Positions 1 to 6,872 of a stretch of 16,593 bases of DNA are shown here, in pieces. Each line of letters opens with the position of its first letter. Position 1 is the first letter of the stretch. Under the pieces are notes generated by a model. It had not been told where the DNA came from. It was given only the letters and a program-made list of their open reading frames with translations, and searched no databases. The stretch covers positions 1-16,593 of the forward strand of contig CAKVOK010000065.1 in NCBI GenBank assembly GCA_934792465.1. Reading direction: 5' to 3'. The stretch comes from an uncultured Clostridia bacterium. GTDB lineage: Bacteria; Bacillota; Clostridia; RUG12999. The position numbers were made by a program, and so were the translations under genes.

Positions 1-150
1 GGTATAAAGCAAATTCAAGCGTTTTATGTAATACCCGTAGGAAGCGGTTCGATGATTGTCGAAATCGGAAGCTTTGTAGGAACCGAGGCAAAGACAGACG
101 CTAAAATCGAGGAAATGTTAGGAACGTTTTCCTTGAAAGAAACCAAATAA
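1..150 (+). CDS. C-terminal fragment of an unrecognised protein
   Basis: An open frame enters from the left edge and runs 49 codons to a TAA at 148-150. The visible tail is hydrophobic/beta-like, with a Gly-Ser-Gly-Ser turn followed by IVEIGSFVG, and ends in a charged segment (AKIEEMLGTFSLKETK). A hairpin terminator follows 39 bp later, which supports a genuine gene end. I do not recognise the family. The tail resembles the end of a secreted or lipoprotein-like domain, but this is only an impression. Its position upstream of a recombinase module makes it a candidate cargo gene of the element. Confidence 0.55.
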   Translation, partial: GIKQIQAFYVIPVGSGSMIVEIGSFVGTEAKTDAKIEEMLGTFSLKETK

Positions 151-189
151 AAAACAAATTAAATCAGCCAAGCGGGAACGCTTGACGAT

Positions 190-221
190 ACACCCCCGTT
201 TGAAATTTCAAACGGGGGTGT
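190..221 (+). terminator. Perfect 32-bp palindrome, probable terminator
   Basis: A 16-bp arm (ACACCCCCGTTTGAAA) is followed immediately by its exact reverse complement, with no spacer, so the folded RNA would have a very stable GC-rich base. It lies 39 bp after the stop codon at 150. Only a weak T-rich tail (TTGCTGT) follows. Termination of the left-edge gene is the likely role. A perfect palindrome of this kind could also serve as a protein-binding site of the element. Confidence 0.6.
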
Positions 222-274
222 TGCTGTATGTAGAGGTGTCGGATTTTATAGTGAACAACCCCAATTTCATCTAT

Positions 275-314
275 GACCTGTGAGGAATTATTTCCTTGCA
301 GGTCTTATTTTTTT
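275..314 (+). terminator. Rho-independent terminator
   Basis: Arms at 275-287 and 292-304 pair as a 13-bp stem with one G-U and one mismatch around a 4-nt loop. They are followed by TTATTTTTTT. This hairpin covers the upstream part of a longer open frame that could start at 273. That argues that translation of the next gene begins further downstream, at 372. Confidence 0.7.
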
Positions 315-371
315 GCTTTACGGGGGTCCAAAACCGACTATGTTTCTCCGTATAACAAAGGAGGCTTTGAT

Positions 372-764
372 ATGACACCTGAACAAAAAGCAATGATACA
401 AAATATGAGGCACAAGCTATGCAGCTTTGTGGAAATAGCCGGTGTTCTCGGACTTCCTGTTAACACAATCAAGTCCTATTGTTACAGAAATCAACTGAAT
501 ACTGAGGAACTGTTAAAAAATGCAGTGGCTTGTAAAAATTGTGGTAAACCTATTGCAAAGATTGCAAAAACCAAACCTCGTATTTTTTGCTGTGACACCT
601 GTAAATTGAGTTGGTGGAAAAACCATATCGATGAGCATAGAAGGTCTTGCAAAACAGAATTTATTTGTAAAACCTGTGGCACAAGCTTTACAGATTATCC
701 AAGCGCCGAAAGAAAATATTGCTCTCATAAATGCTACCGAAGGAGAAATCAGCATGAACAATAA
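372..764 (+). CDS. HTH and zinc-finger protein of the recombinase module
   Basis: 130 aa. The start was chosen at the ATG at 372 because AAAGGAGG (358-364) precedes it at normal spacing. The in-frame upstream ATG at 273 lies inside a terminator hairpin and has no SD. Residues about 17-42 form a helix-turn-helix-like segment (FVEIAGVLGLPVNTIKSYC) similar to sigma-70 region 4/RNAP-like HTHs. Two cysteine clusters follow: C54xxC57 with C73/C74xxC77, and C99xxC102 with C117xxxC121, which looks like two zinc-ribbon units. It probably binds DNA. Its 3' end overlaps the next gene, and two serine recombinases lie downstream. A role as regulator or as recombination directionality/accessory factor is inferred from context and not shown by the sequence. 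Confidence 0.75.
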   Translation: MTPEQKAMIQNMRHKLCSFVEIAGVLGLPVNTIKSYCYRNQLNTEELLKNAVACKNCGKPIAKIAKTKPRIFCCDTCKLSWWKNHIDEHRRSCKTEFICKTCGTSFTDYPSAERKYCSHKCYRRRNQHEQ

Positions 765-939
765 AAATTTCTATTCGGCGGTTATGGCATATAAATCATC
801 AATGAAACAGGCAAAAACACTATTTGAAAAAGGGTATATATCCTCTGATGACTACACTGAAATTGATACAATATTAGCCGAAAAATATGGTTTAGGTTCG
901 TGTAGTATATATGCGGAAAATGAGTTGATAAATAGCTAA
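754..939 (+). CDS. Small SHOCT-domain-like protein
   Basis: 61 aa. The ATG at 754 is preceded by AAGGAGA (740-746) and overlaps the end of the HTH/zinc-finger gene by 11 bp in another frame, which suggests translational coupling. Residues about 17-45 (MKQAKTLFEKGYISSDDYTEIDTILAEKY) match the short helix-turn-helix pattern of SHOCT domains: a hydrophobic helix, then a G-I/Y-I-S-x-D/E-E/D-Y turn, then a second helix. SHOCT domains are oligomerisation or adaptor-type modules. The same frame extends upstream to 631, but that start lies inside the previous gene and has no SD. Function is unknown. The tight packing with the recombinases suggests an accessory role. Confidence 0.7.
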   Translation: MNNKNFYSAVMAYKSSMKQAKTLFEKGYISSDDYTEIDTILAEKYGLGSCSIYAENELINS

Positions 940-978
940 TACAGAGGTAATATAACATCCGAGGAGGTGCTATAAGCA

Positions 979-2277
979 ATGAAAATAACAAAAATAAAAG
1001 CTGTTCCAATCCCGGATAGAAAGAAAAATGTAGCCGCGTATGCTCGTGTTTCAAGTGGAAAGGATGCCATGCTGCATTCGCTTTCCGCACAGGTGAGTTA
1101 TTACAGTGAATACATACAATCACATGGTGATTGGGAATATGTTGGGGTGTACTCTGATGAAGCTCTGACAGGAACAAAGGATAGTCGGTCGGGTTTCCAA
1201 CAGTTACTTGCGGATTGCCGTAGAGGTAAAATCGATCTGGTGATAACAAAATCCGTATCGAGGTTCGCACGAAATACCGTTACTTTGCTAAAAGCTGTAA
1301 GAGAACTCAAAAATCTTGGTGTTGGGATATATTTTGAAGAACAAAATATAAACTCATTGAGTGCGGATGGTGAACTTATGCTTACCATTCTTGCATCTTA
1401 TGCTCAGGAAGAAAGCTTATCAGTATCCGAAAATTGCAAATGGCGGATACAGAACGACTTCAAGCAAGGTAATCTTCCGATGTGCATTCAAAACATTTAC
1501 GGTTACAAAAGGACAACGGATGGCGGTCTGGAAATTGTAACAGATGAGGCAGAAGTTGTAAGGCAGATTTACAAGCTTTTTCTGGATGGCAAGGGTGTCC
1601 GCAAGATAGCAACAGAATTGAACGAACAAGGTATACAGACAAATTCGTATAGTAAATGGACTGAGAAGAAAGTGCGATACATCCTATCAAATGAAAAATA
1701 TGTAGGTGATTTGCTTTTGCAAAAATCATTTTCCGTAGACCACTTAACTAAGCACAGAAAAAAGAACACGGGAGAAAAACCGAAGTATTATGTTGAGAAT
1801 AATCACAAGCCTATTATTACAAGGGAAATGTACGAAGCGGTTCAGCTTGAATTTGAACACCGAAAGAAAAAACATTACACTGCTGCAAAAGCATTAAGAT
1901 ACCCGTTCACGGGTAAAATTGAGTGCGGCAACTGTGGTAAAAATTTCAGGCGAAAGGTAACGGTGGCAAGGGTGGTATGGATATGTTCTACTTTTGATAA
2001 ATACGGAAAGAAACAATGCCCCGCAAAACAAATACCGGAGGAAACACTATATTCGATAACAACTGAAGTGCTTGGTATGGAGATATTTGATTTAGATGCT
2101 TTTGAGTACAGTATTGAAAAAATAATTATTCCGAGTGCCAACAGATTACTGTATATTTTTCGTGATGGACATACAGTTGAGCGGACATGGAAAGACCGTT
2201 CAAGAAGTGAAAGCTGGACACTGGAAATGAGAGCGCAAGCAAGGCAAACCACAATTGAAAGAAGGAAAGCAAAATGA
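979..2277 (+). CDS. Large serine recombinase A (site-specific recombinase, resolvase/integrase type)
   Basis: 432 aa. A strong SD (GAGGAGGTG, 961-969) precedes the ATG. The N-terminal resolvase catalytic domain (about 18-160) carries AYARVSS with the predicted nucleophile Ser25, and SVSRFARNT. A recombinase domain follows (about 170-270, with the conserved ILSNEKYVGD). A zinc ribbon uses C316xxC319, C336 and C347. Such enzymes cut and rejoin DNA through a 5'-phosphoserine intermediate to excise or integrate elements. After the zinc ribbon there is only about 85 aa and no obvious long coiled coil, so it is shorter than most large serine integrases and shorter than its downstream partner. It overlaps that partner by 4 bp (ATGA), which implies coupled translation. 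Confidence 0.93.
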   Translation: MKITKIKAVPIPDRKKNVAAYARVSSGKDAMLHSLSAQVSYYSEYIQSHGDWEYVGVYSDEALTGTKDSRSGFQQLLADCRRGKIDLVITKSVSRFARNTVTLLKAVRELKNLGVGIYFEEQNINSLSADGELMLTILASYAQEESLSVSENCKWRIQNDFKQGNLPMCIQNIYGYKRTTDGGLEIVTDEAEVVRQIYKLFLDGKGVRKIATELNEQGIQTNSYSKWTEKKVRYILSNEKYVGDLLLQKSFSVDHLTKHRKKNTGEKPKYYVENNHKPIITREMYEAVQLEFEHRKKKHYTAAKALRYPFTGKIECGNCGKNFRRKVTVARVVWICSTFDKYGKKQCPAKQIPEETLYSITTEVLGMEIFDLDAFEYSIEKIIIPSANRLLYIFRDGHTVERTWKDRSRSESWTLEMRAQARQTTIERRKAK

Positions 2278-3857
2278 AGAAAAATATAACTGTAATACCA
2301 GCGACAAAAAATAAGTTTACATCAATTCCGACAACCTCAATAGCAAAAAGAAAAGTTGCAGCATATGCGCGTGTTTCAACCGACAGCGACGAGCAGTTCA
2401 CAAGCTACGAGGCACAAATTGATTATTATACAAAATTCATAAATCGCCGTAACGATTGGGATTTTGTAAGAGTGTATACCGATGAAGGAATCTCTGGAAC
2501 GAACACAAAGAATAGGAGCGGTTTTAATGAAATGATAAAAGATGCACTTGACGGTAAAATAGACCTTATCGTTACGAAGTCTGTAAGCCGTTTTGCTCGG
2601 AACACCGTCGACAGCCTTGTAACGGTGCGTAAGCTTAAAGATAACGGTACCGAGGTATTCTTTGAAAAGGAAAATATTTATACGTTTGACTCAAAAGGAG
2701 AGCTATTAATAACCATTATGTCAAGCCTTGCACAGGAAGAAAGCCGAAGCCTTTCTGAAAATGTGACCTGGGGACAGCGGAAAAGATTTTCTGACGGAAA
2801 AGTTAAAATGAATTATACACAATTTCTCGGATATGAAAAAGGTGATGATGGAAAACCGGTTATAAATCAAAATGAGGCACAAACTGTCAGATTGATATAC
2901 AGATTATTTATGGATGGAAAAACTCCGTGTGGAATTTGCAGAGAGCTTGAGAAACTTGGTATATTAACGGTTTCAGGGAAACAAAAGTGGAGTGCATCCA
3001 CAATTCGCAGTATACTGACAAACGAAAAATACAAAGGTGATGCACTTTTGCAAAAGAAATTCACAGTGGATTTTCTGACCAAAAGGACGAAAACCAATGA
3101 GGGAGAGATTCCGCAGTACTATGTTGAGGACAGCCACCCGGCAATCATTGCAAAAAGAGAATTTGACATGGTACAAGCGGAAATGGCAAGGCGAAAGGAG
3201 TTAGGTAATTCGTACAGCGGAAATGATATATTTTCATCAAAAATTATATGTGCCGACTGCGGCGGATTTTACGGCTCAAAACTATGGCATTCAAAAGATA
3301 AATACAAGAGTAAAATTTATCAATGCAATAACAAGTTTAAAAATGCACAAAAGTGCAACACTCCTAATTTGACCGCTGATGATATTAGAAATGTTTTTGT
3401 TAAGGCATATAACATTGTCATGACAGACAAAACAACGGTGCTTGATGATGGTAAAATAATGATAGCTGCCGTATGTGACCGTACAAAATTAAATGAGGAG
3501 ATAGCCAAATTAACCGAAGAACTCAAAGTGGTGTCAGAGCTTGTGAGTAACTGCGTACATGAGAATGCTCAAAAGAAGCACTCTCAGGACGCTTACACAA
3601 AAAAGTATAACAGCCTTGTGCAAAGGTATGAAAAAACTGAGAAACGCTTAAATAAAGCCACTGCAGAAAGAGATAAAAAGATAAATAAAGAGCGAGAATT
3701 AAGATTATTTTTTGAAACATTGGCAGATAAACCCCAGCTGATTGACAGCTGGGATGAAGAATTGTGGATAACATTGGTTGAAAAAATGGAAGTAAAACAT
3801 GATAAAATATGTACGGTATTCTTTAAAAATGACATTAGTGTTGAAGTAGAAATATAG
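2274..3857 (+). CDS. Large serine recombinase B (site-specific recombinase, resolvase/integrase type)
   Basis: 527 aa. It starts in the ATGA overlap with recombinase A. The catalytic domain (about 28-170) shows AYARVST with predicted nucleophile Ser35, SVSRFARNT and LAQEESRSLSEN. A recombinase domain (about 180-290, with ILTNEKYKGD) and a complete zinc ribbon (C326xxC329, C351, C361) follow. A long charged heptad-like stretch at about 400-485 is probably the coiled coil that controls synapsis and directionality in large serine integrases. Similarity to recombinase A runs through the catalytic and recombinase domains, so the two are paralogues. Both keep the catalytic serine. A terminator lies 26 bp after the stop. 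It is probably the integrase/excisionase of the element, acting alone or together with A. Confidence 0.94.
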   Translation: MKKNITVIPATKNKFTSIPTTSIAKRKVAAYARVSTDSDEQFTSYEAQIDYYTKFINRRNDWDFVRVYTDEGISGTNTKNRSGFNEMIKDALDGKIDLIVTKSVSRFARNTVDSLVTVRKLKDNGTEVFFEKENIYTFDSKGELLITIMSSLAQEESRSLSENVTWGQRKRFSDGKVKMNYTQFLGYEKGDDGKPVINQNEAQTVRLIYRLFMDGKTPCGICRELEKLGILTVSGKQKWSASTIRSILTNEKYKGDALLQKKFTVDFLTKRTKTNEGEIPQYYVEDSHPAIIAKREFDMVQAEMARRKELGNSYSGNDIFSSKIICADCGGFYGSKLWHSKDKYKSKIYQCNNKFKNAQKCNTPNLTADDIRNVFVKAYNIVMTDKTTVLDDGKIMIAAVCDRTKLNEEIAKLTEELKVVSELVSNCVHENAQKKHSQDAYTKKYNSLVQRYEKTEKRLNKATAERDKKINKERELRLFFETLADKPQLIDSWDEELWITLVEKMEVKHDKICTVFFKNDISVEVEI

Positions 3858-3882
3858 AAGAAAACATAAATTAAATACTTAT

Positions 3883-3912
3883 GAGTTCGGCAATAATGCC
3901 GGGCTCTTTTTT
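3883..3912 (+). terminator. Rho-independent terminator of the recombinase module
   Basis: Arms GAGTTCGGCA (3883-3892) and TGCCGGGCTC (3897-3906) form a 10-bp stem, with two G-U pairs, around an ATAA loop. Six Ts follow. Confidence 0.9.
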
Positions 3913-3964
3913 ACAGTACATAATGATTGTTTGGTATTTATAAGAAAAATCTATATTATAAAAC

Positions 3965-4010
3965 GCACCGCTTTTGCCCAAAAAACAGGACAAAGCGGTG
4001 CATTATTTTT
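3965..4010 (+). terminator. Hairpin with T-rich tail, second terminator
   Basis: GCACCGCTTT pairs with AAAGCGGTGC (arms about 3965-3974 and 3992-4001) around a 17-nt loop, followed by ATTATTTTT. On the minus strand the same hairpin is followed by GTTTTAT, so it could work in both directions. It may back up the recombinase terminator or mark the edge of the chromosomal side. Confidence 0.6.
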
Positions 4011-4137
4011 CGGAGAAAAGTTTCGGAATGAACGGTGTGCGTGAAAATCGATTAAAAAAACTCTATTTTACCGCATCAGAAATTACTCGGAAACTTTTTT
4101 CGCTTTCAAAAACCCCTTTACCAGCGACATTTAAGGC

Positions 4138-4177
4138 AAAAAAACAGAACCGCAATTTTGTATCAAAATTACGGTTC
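4138..4177 (-). terminator. Terminator of tRNA-Trp (minus strand)
   Basis: A 14-bp stem with one mismatch (4147-4160 / 4164-4177) has a 3-nt loop. On the minus strand it is followed by TG and seven Ts (4138-4144). It begins 6 bp after the encoded CCA end of the tRNA. Confidence 0.85.
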
Positions 4178-4182
4178 TTATT

Positions 4183-4258
4183 TGGCAGGGGCACAAGGAC
4201 TTGAACCCTGGGCACGTGGTTTTGGAGACCACTGCTCTACCAACTGAGCTATACCCCT
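4183..4258 (-). tRNA. tRNA-Trp (anticodon CCA)
   Basis: The minus strand gives a 76-nt cloverleaf. The acceptor AGGGGTA pairs with TGCCCCT (one U-G), with discriminator G and an encoded CCA at 4183-4185. The D-arm (AGCTCAGTTGGTAGAGC) and T-arm (GGGTTCAAGTCC, slightly imperfect stem) are present. The anticodon loop is CTCCAAA, with anticodon CCA at 4223-4225 on the complement, which reads UGG (Trp). A consensus promoter lies immediately upstream and a terminator downstream, so it is a single-gene transcription unit. The gene is intact even though it borders the recombinase element. Confidence 0.97.
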
Positions 4259-4276
4259 ATGTCATGCGACTTATCT

Positions 4277-4305
4277 ATTATATCATATTTTATTAGCTTT
4301 GTCAA
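4277..4305 (-). promoter_or_regulatory. SigmaA-type promoter for tRNA-Trp
   Basis: The minus strand reads TTGACA (4300-4305), a 17-bp spacer and TATAAT (4277-4282). This is a perfect consensus, placed about 19 bp before the tRNA 5' end. Confidence 0.93.
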
Positions 4306-4334
4306 CCCCTAAAATTAATCTTTTGAAAAAAATT

Positions 4335-4367
4335 TTGACATGAACGGAAAAAGTTGCGCATATGATT
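4335..4367 (+). promoter_or_regulatory. Promoter region of the cwlJ-gerQ cluster (sigma class unclear)
   Basis: TTGACA (4335-4340) is followed after 20 bp by TATGAT (4361-4366), too long a spacer for a good sigmaA promoter. The overlapping CATATGATT (4359-4367) partly matches the CATA-type -10 of mother-cell sigma factors (sigmaE/sigmaK), which would suit spore-coat genes. I cannot see a convincing matching -35, so the class is a guess. Confidence 0.35.
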
Positions 4368-4398
4368 ATTTAGGAGAATATCTGAAAGGTGGATAAAT

Positions 4399-4839
4399 AT
4401 GGCTTATTCGTATTACGAGCTGTTGGCACGCCTTGTTGAATGCGAGGCGGGCGGCGAAGGCGAGGTTGGAATGAAAGCGGTTGCAAATGTGGTTATGAAC
4501 AGAGTTCATACGCCATACGGCGAATATGCAAGGGTCGGTATGGGAAATCTGCGCAATATTATATTTCAGGCGGGTCAGTTCGACTGTGCCAGAGAAACTA
4601 TAGGCGGAGTATATAATCCGCAGAATATATATAATATACTGCCAAGTCCGACGAGCTACGCCGTGGCGGATTGGGCGCTTTCAGGAAATTCGCTGCCGAA
4701 CCTTACGGAGGCTTTGTGGTATTTCAATCCGTTCAGTCCGACGTGCCGCAACAATTTTCCGTCGAGAGTCGGATATTTTGTTATTCGTATAGGCGACCAC
4801 TGTTTCTATAATCCTACATCATATTATCTTGATACATAA
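4399..4839 (+). CDS. cwlJ: CwlJ/SleB-family spore cortex-lytic hydrolase
   Basis: 146 aa. The SD AAAGGTGG (4385-4392) lies 6 nt before the ATG. Almost the whole protein is one Hydrolase_2 (SleB/CwlJ) domain. It starts with LARLVECEAGGEGEVG, which contains the predicted catalytic Glu16, then KAVANVVMNRV, and ends with a WYFNP/HCFYN-type region typical of the family. There is no signal peptide and no peptidoglycan-binding domain, so it resembles the CwlJ branch, made in the mother cell and placed at the coat/cortex, rather than the secreted SleB branch. The family cleaves muramic-lactam-containing cortex peptidoglycan during germination. Two GerQ-like genes follow directly. GerQ is needed for CwlJ function in Bacillus, which supports the assignment. 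Confidence 0.88.
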   Translation: MAYSYYELLARLVECEAGGEGEVGMKAVANVVMNRVHTPYGEYARVGMGNLRNIIFQAGQFDCARETIGGVYNPQNIYNILPSPTSYAVADWALSGNSLPNLTEALWYFNPFSPTCRNNFPSRVGYFVIRIGDHCFYNPTSYYLDT

Positions 4840-4854
4840 AAAGGGGGATATTAT

Positions 4855-5172
4855 ATGCCGTTTATCGAAGAAAACAAAATTCAGCAGACAGAAAATGAAG
4901 AAGCCCAGTTTGAATCGTCGCCGGCGTATCAGGGGTCGTTGCAGCAAGTGCTGTCAAATAATGTCGGAGAATATGTAACGATTGAATTTTTGATAGGCGT
5001 TTCGGAAATAGTGACAAGAAGCGGTGTGATTTATTCTGTCGGAATCAATTATATTGTTCTTTTCGAGGAGGAAAACAACAGGTATGAGGTATGCGACTTG
5101 TATTCCATAGAATTTGTTACATTTTATGAAATAAACACGGGACGCAGAAACAATTCAAGGAATAATTCGTAA
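4855..5172 (+). CDS. GerQ-like spore coat protein, copy 1
   Basis: 105 aa. It begins 15 bp after cwlJ with a GGGGGA SD. The N-terminal 26 residues are Gln/Glu-rich and probably disordered. Residues about 27-97 form a small beta-rich domain (QQVLSNNVGEYVTIEF, then SGVIYSVGINYIVL, then LYSIEFVTF). This follows the pattern of Bacillus GerQ: an N-terminal helix, V/A-T-V/I strand, a G-x-I/V-x-x-x-G-x-x-Y/H-I-x-L segment, and a terminal Y-x-D/I-x-F/Y-V-T-F strand. GerQ is a coat protein needed to localise CwlJ. The neighbouring cwlJ makes this reading likely, although recognition rests on pattern and context and not on a search. It pairs with a close paralogue downstream. Confidence 0.68.
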   Translation: MPFIEENKIQQTENEEAQFESSPAYQGSLQQVLSNNVGEYVTIEFLIGVSEIVTRSGVIYSVGINYIVLFEEENNRYEVCDLYSIEFVTFYEINTGRRNNSRNNS

Positions 5173-5187
5173 AGGGAGAGTGGAAAG

Positions 5188-5466
5188 ATGCGCATCAGCA
5201 ATACGCCGGTCATACCGGACGAAGAAATGATGAAAGGCACTCTGCAATATTTTTTGACGCAGAATGTAGGCCGTGAGGCTGTAATTACTTTCTTGATAGG
5301 TACTCAGAATACAACGCAGCGGTCGGGCGAAATTTATTTTGTCGGTTCAACATATGTTGTACTGCATGATGTTAAAAACAGCTTATATACATTATGCAAT
5401 CTGTATTCTATTAAATTTATTACAATGCATGAGAATGGCAAACCTGTTATCACAAGGCGGTTTTGA
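5188..5466 (+). CDS. GerQ-like spore coat protein, copy 2
   Basis: 92 aa. It begins 15 bp after copy 1 with an AG-rich SD (GGGAG and GGAAAG). About half the residues of its core (residues about 16-82) are identical to copy 1, including the NVG turn, TFLIG/EFLIG, RSG-IY-VG, and LYSI-F-T. It therefore arose by tandem duplication. It lacks most of the Gln/Glu-rich N-terminal tail of copy 1. A strong terminator ends the cluster 50 bp later. The two copies may have divided the tasks of binding CwlJ and anchoring to the coat, but that is inference. Confidence 0.66.
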   Translation: MRISNTPVIPDEEMMKGTLQYFLTQNVGREAVITFLIGTQNTTQRSGEIYFVGSTYVVLHDVKNSLYTLCNLYSIKFITMHENGKPVITRRF

Positions 5467-5516
5467 AAGGGGCATTATAAAACTGAAATAGATGTAGAAA
5501 TTCGTTCGGCAGTCTG

Positions 5517-5561
5517 AGAGGGTGCAGAAAAGCGATTTCGTTTTTCTGCACCCTCTTTTTT
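5517..5561 (+). terminator. Rho-independent terminator after the GerQ-like genes
   Basis: A 15-bp stem (5517-5531 / 5542-5556) with a 10-nt loop is followed by a T run to 5561. It stands 4 bp from the stop codon of the convergent minus-strand gene. The minus side lacks a T run, so it mainly serves the plus strand. Confidence 0.92.
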
Positions 5562-5564
5562 CAT

Positions 5565-6761
5565 TTATATTTCTGTGTCAAGCACCCATCTGCCGTCTGT
5601 GAAATCCGGCATATATACGGGAGCACCGCCGGCAGCTATTGAAGCTTCGGATAAATATGAAATACTCATCCATGTTGCTGCGTCATAAACATCTATCGGC
5701 ATTTTTCTGCCTGTTTTAAGACAATCGATAAAGTCACGCCATTCGATATAATCCATGCCGCCGTGACCGCCCTCGATTTTCAGATTGTCCATTTCAACCC
5801 ATTTTTCGTCGAGATAATCTTTTTCATAGTCCTTGGCATTGCCCCAAACTTTTTTCTGTTCCCATTCGGCTTCGGGATATTTGCCGTCTATGTATACATA
5901 ATCTCCGTCCTCGCTGTACATACCCTGCGTTCCGCATACGGTGAATCTGCGGCTGTACGGACGTGGGAGTGATGTTTCGTGAGTGAGCGTTATTGTCTGA
6001 CCTCTCGCACATTTGATTGTTGTTGTGATAACGTCGCCCTGAATGATGTCAAGCTTTCTGCCGTTGAGATTTTTCATTGCATATTCGGCGATGCCTGCCG
6101 GTTTTGAGGCAACGGAACAAAGACTTACCATTCTGTTTCCGTGATTTATATTAAGCACTCTTGCTATAGGACCCATTTCGTGAGTCGGATAATTTTCGCA
6201 GCAGTGCGACATATAATTTCTGAGTCTGTAATGACGAGCTTCCTTGCCTTCGGAAACTTCCTTGCGCAAATCGTGGCAATATCCACCCTCGCAATGTATG
6301 ATTTCGCCGAAAAGTCCTTCTTTAACCATTTTGAAAACCATTGTTTCACGTCTGTCGTAGCAGCAGTTTTCCATAAACATAAACGGAGTTTTTGTTTCTT
6401 CGTATGCACGGATAAGATTGCGGCATTCGTCCTCGCTGTATGCGCAGCCTACTTCCATTGCAACCGCTTTTTTGGCACGCAAAGCGTCTATAGAAATGCT
6501 GACATGCGATTCCCATGCGGTTGACACTACTACAGCTTCGACAATGTCCGCATTTAAGATTTCTTTATAGTCTGTTGTTACGATTTCGGGGCGTTTGCCT
6601 TTTGTTTTTTCAACGAGGTCTGCCGCCTCCTCTGCTCTGTCGTCATACAAATCGCATACGCCGACTATGTTTACATCGTCCATGTGTGCGAAGCAGTCGT
6701 TGATATGTCCTTTTCCTCTGCCGCCTAAGCCGATAACCGCAAGATTAATTGTTTCTTTCAT
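5565..6761 (-). CDS. Gfo/Idh/MocA oxidoreductase, GH109 glycosidase-like
   Basis: 398 aa. The N-terminal Rossmann fold has VIGLGGRGKGH (residues 9-19) and GVCDLYDDR (34-42), binding NAD(P). The usual EKP motif of simple sugar dehydrogenases is replaced by AMEVGCA (101-107). ENCCYDRRE (131-139), the stretch after GLFGE with GGYCHDLR (159-166), and YPTHEMGP (191-198) followed by LNINHGNRM resemble GH109 enzymes. GH109 enzymes hydrolyse alpha-N-acetylgalactosaminides and related sugars with a recycled NAD cofactor. No signal peptide is seen, so it is probably cytoplasmic. It is divergent from an AraC regulator that may control it. Exact substrate is unknown. A simple dehydrogenase is the alternative. 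Confidence 0.85.
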   Translation of the reverse strand: MKETINLAVIGLGGRGKGHINDCFAHMDDVNIVGVCDLYDDRAEEAADLVEKTKGKRPEIVTTDYKEILNADIVEAVVVSTAWESHVSISIDALRAKKAVAMEVGCAYSEDECRNLIRAYEETKTPFMFMENCCYDRRETMVFKMVKEGLFGEIIHCEGGYCHDLRKEVSEGKEARHYRLRNYMSHCCENYPTHEMGPIARVLNINHGNRMVSLCSVASKPAGIAEYAMKNLNGRKLDIIQGDVITTTIKCARGQTITLTHETSLPRPYSRRFTVCGTQGMYSEDGDYVYIDGKYPEAEWEQKKVWGNAKDYEKDYLDEKWVEMDNLKIEGGHGGMDYIEWRDFIDCLKTGRKMPIDVYDAATWMSISYLSEASIAAGGAPVYMPDFTDGRWVLDTEI

Positions 6762-6814
6762 TATAGTTCACGCAACCTTTCTGATTTCCTGTGAATAAAT
6801 TTAATGCTATCCTC

Positions 6815-6843
6815 TTTACAAAATAAAAAATATATGTTATAAT
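6815..6843 (+). promoter_or_regulatory. SigmaA promoter for the AraC-type regulator
   Basis: TTTACA (6815-6820), 17-bp spacer, TATAAT (6838-6843). The predicted transcript starts near 6850 and has a leader of about 100 nt before the AraC start codon. Confidence 0.75.
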
Positions 6844-6872
6844 TTTATTTGGTATCGGAGCAATACAATTAC

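Larger units (their letters stand above)
3858..4182. other. Gene-free stretch between recombinase B and tRNA-Trp; probable element/chromosome junction zone
   Basis: 325 bp with no credible coding region. It contains the terminator at 3883-3912, a hairpin at 3965-4001, and the tRNA terminator at 4138-4177. A weak inverted pair (AAAAGTTTC at 4016-4024, GAAACTTTT at 4090-4098) also lies here. The change from element genes to chromosomal genes must occur in or near this stretch, but no direct repeat marking an att core can be identified because the left end of the element is outside the window. Confidence 0.5.

Noticed and set aside
273..371. N-terminal extension of the HTH/zinc-finger gene from an ATG at 273
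   Set aside because: It starts at a terminator hairpin (275-314), has no SD, and the ATG at 372 has a strong one.
631..753. Upstream extension of the SHOCT-like gene
   Set aside because: It lies inside the zinc-finger coding region in another frame and has no SD. The ATG at 754 has AAGGAGA.
4016..4098. Inverted pair AAAAGTTTC / GAAACTTTT as possible element end
   Set aside because: Only 9 bp, far apart and A/T-rich. Chance is a sufficient explanation without a second copy elsewhere.
3974..4204. 76-codon plus-strand open frame starting at TTG
   Set aside because: It begins inside a hairpin, has no SD, runs through the tRNA terminator and antisense through part of tRNA-Trp.
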